A DNA stretch of 6,041 nt from DATMYQ01 sp035560935 (GTDB lineage Bacteria > Bacillota > Negativicutes > Sporomusales > Sporomusaceae), in NCBI GenBank assembly GCA_035560935.1, contig DATMYQ010000340.1, forward strand, positions 1 through 6,041, read 5' to 3'. A program made the position numbers and the translations under genes. The notes under the pieces were generated by a model. That model did not search any database and was not told the origin of the DNA. It saw nothing but the letters and a program-made list of their open reading frames with translations. Numbering within the stretch: position 1 is the first letter of the stretch; the number at the start of each line of letters is the position of its first letter. Below are positions 5,972 through 6,041 of this stretch, one piece after another.

Positions 5972-6041
5972 ATGAAAAATCTAACGGGGATTTTTTCAAA
6001 AAAAACAGGACTAATGGTACGCGAAATGCCTGTGGTAGCTG
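5972..6041 (+). CDS. Start of an unidentified gene, cut by the window edge
   Basis: The open frame encodes 23 residues, MKNLTGIFSKKTGLMVREMP and onward, and is still open at the window end. The start is basic with short hydrophobic patches, which would suit the cytoplasmic N-terminus of a membrane protein, but this is far too little to name a family. It lies 87 bases after the regulator stop, behind the inverted repeat. Transporters or enzymes regulated by a two-component locus are often encoded beside it, so it is a natural target candidate (inference). A weak sigma54-like pattern at 6015-6030 leaves open that the true gene starts beyond the window and that this ORF is spurious. Confidence 0.5.
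   Translation, partial: MKNLTGIFSKKTGLMVREMPVVA

Overview
This window holds a compact two-component signalling locus on the + strand. It has two related sensor histidine kinases, one NtrC-type sigma54-dependent response regulator, and the first codons of a further gene cut by the window edge. I see no credible gene on the minus strand, and no tRNA, rRNA, CRISPR array or mobile element. The organism cannot be fixed from sequence alone. Strong Shine-Dalgarno sites (AAGGAG, AAGGGG), moderate base composition, a GTG start, and a double-Cache kinase paired with a sigma54 activator would fit an anaerobic Firmicute, perhaps of the Negativicutes (Sporomusa/Pelosinus-like). That is an inference of low certainty.

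Layout. 1-137 is a short leader with no gene I can support. 138-2579 encodes an 813-residue membrane kinase: TM helix, Cache_3/Cache_2-like extracytoplasmic sensor, TM helix, coiled coil, two PAS domains, HisKA, HATPase. 2580-2832 is non-coding and dense with signals: a terminator-like hairpin with a T-run, several GTCTGYAA-like half-sites, and a good sigma54 -24/-12 promoter candidate at 2772-2787. 2833-4401 encodes a 522-residue soluble kinase with two tandem PAS domains. Its kinase core is about 60-65% identical by eye to that of the first kinase. 4430-5884 encodes the regulator: REC, AAA+ sigma54-interaction domain, Fis-type HTH. 5885-5971 carries a 16-bp perfect inverted repeat, then a ribosome binding site for a partial ORF from 5972.

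Working model (inference). Both kinases probably phosphorylate the one regulator at Asp51. The phosphorylated regulator would bind upstream sites and activate sigma54 RNA polymerase. The promoter in front of the soluble kinase and regulator suggests they form a positively autoregulated operon, while the membrane kinase is expressed separately upstream. The main new observation is a shared 31-bp pattern, TTACAGAC-N15-GTCTGYAW. It occurs once upstream of the sigma54 promoter and once between the regulator and the next gene, with the same arm spacing. This makes it a candidate binding site for the regulator and makes the downstream gene a candidate target.
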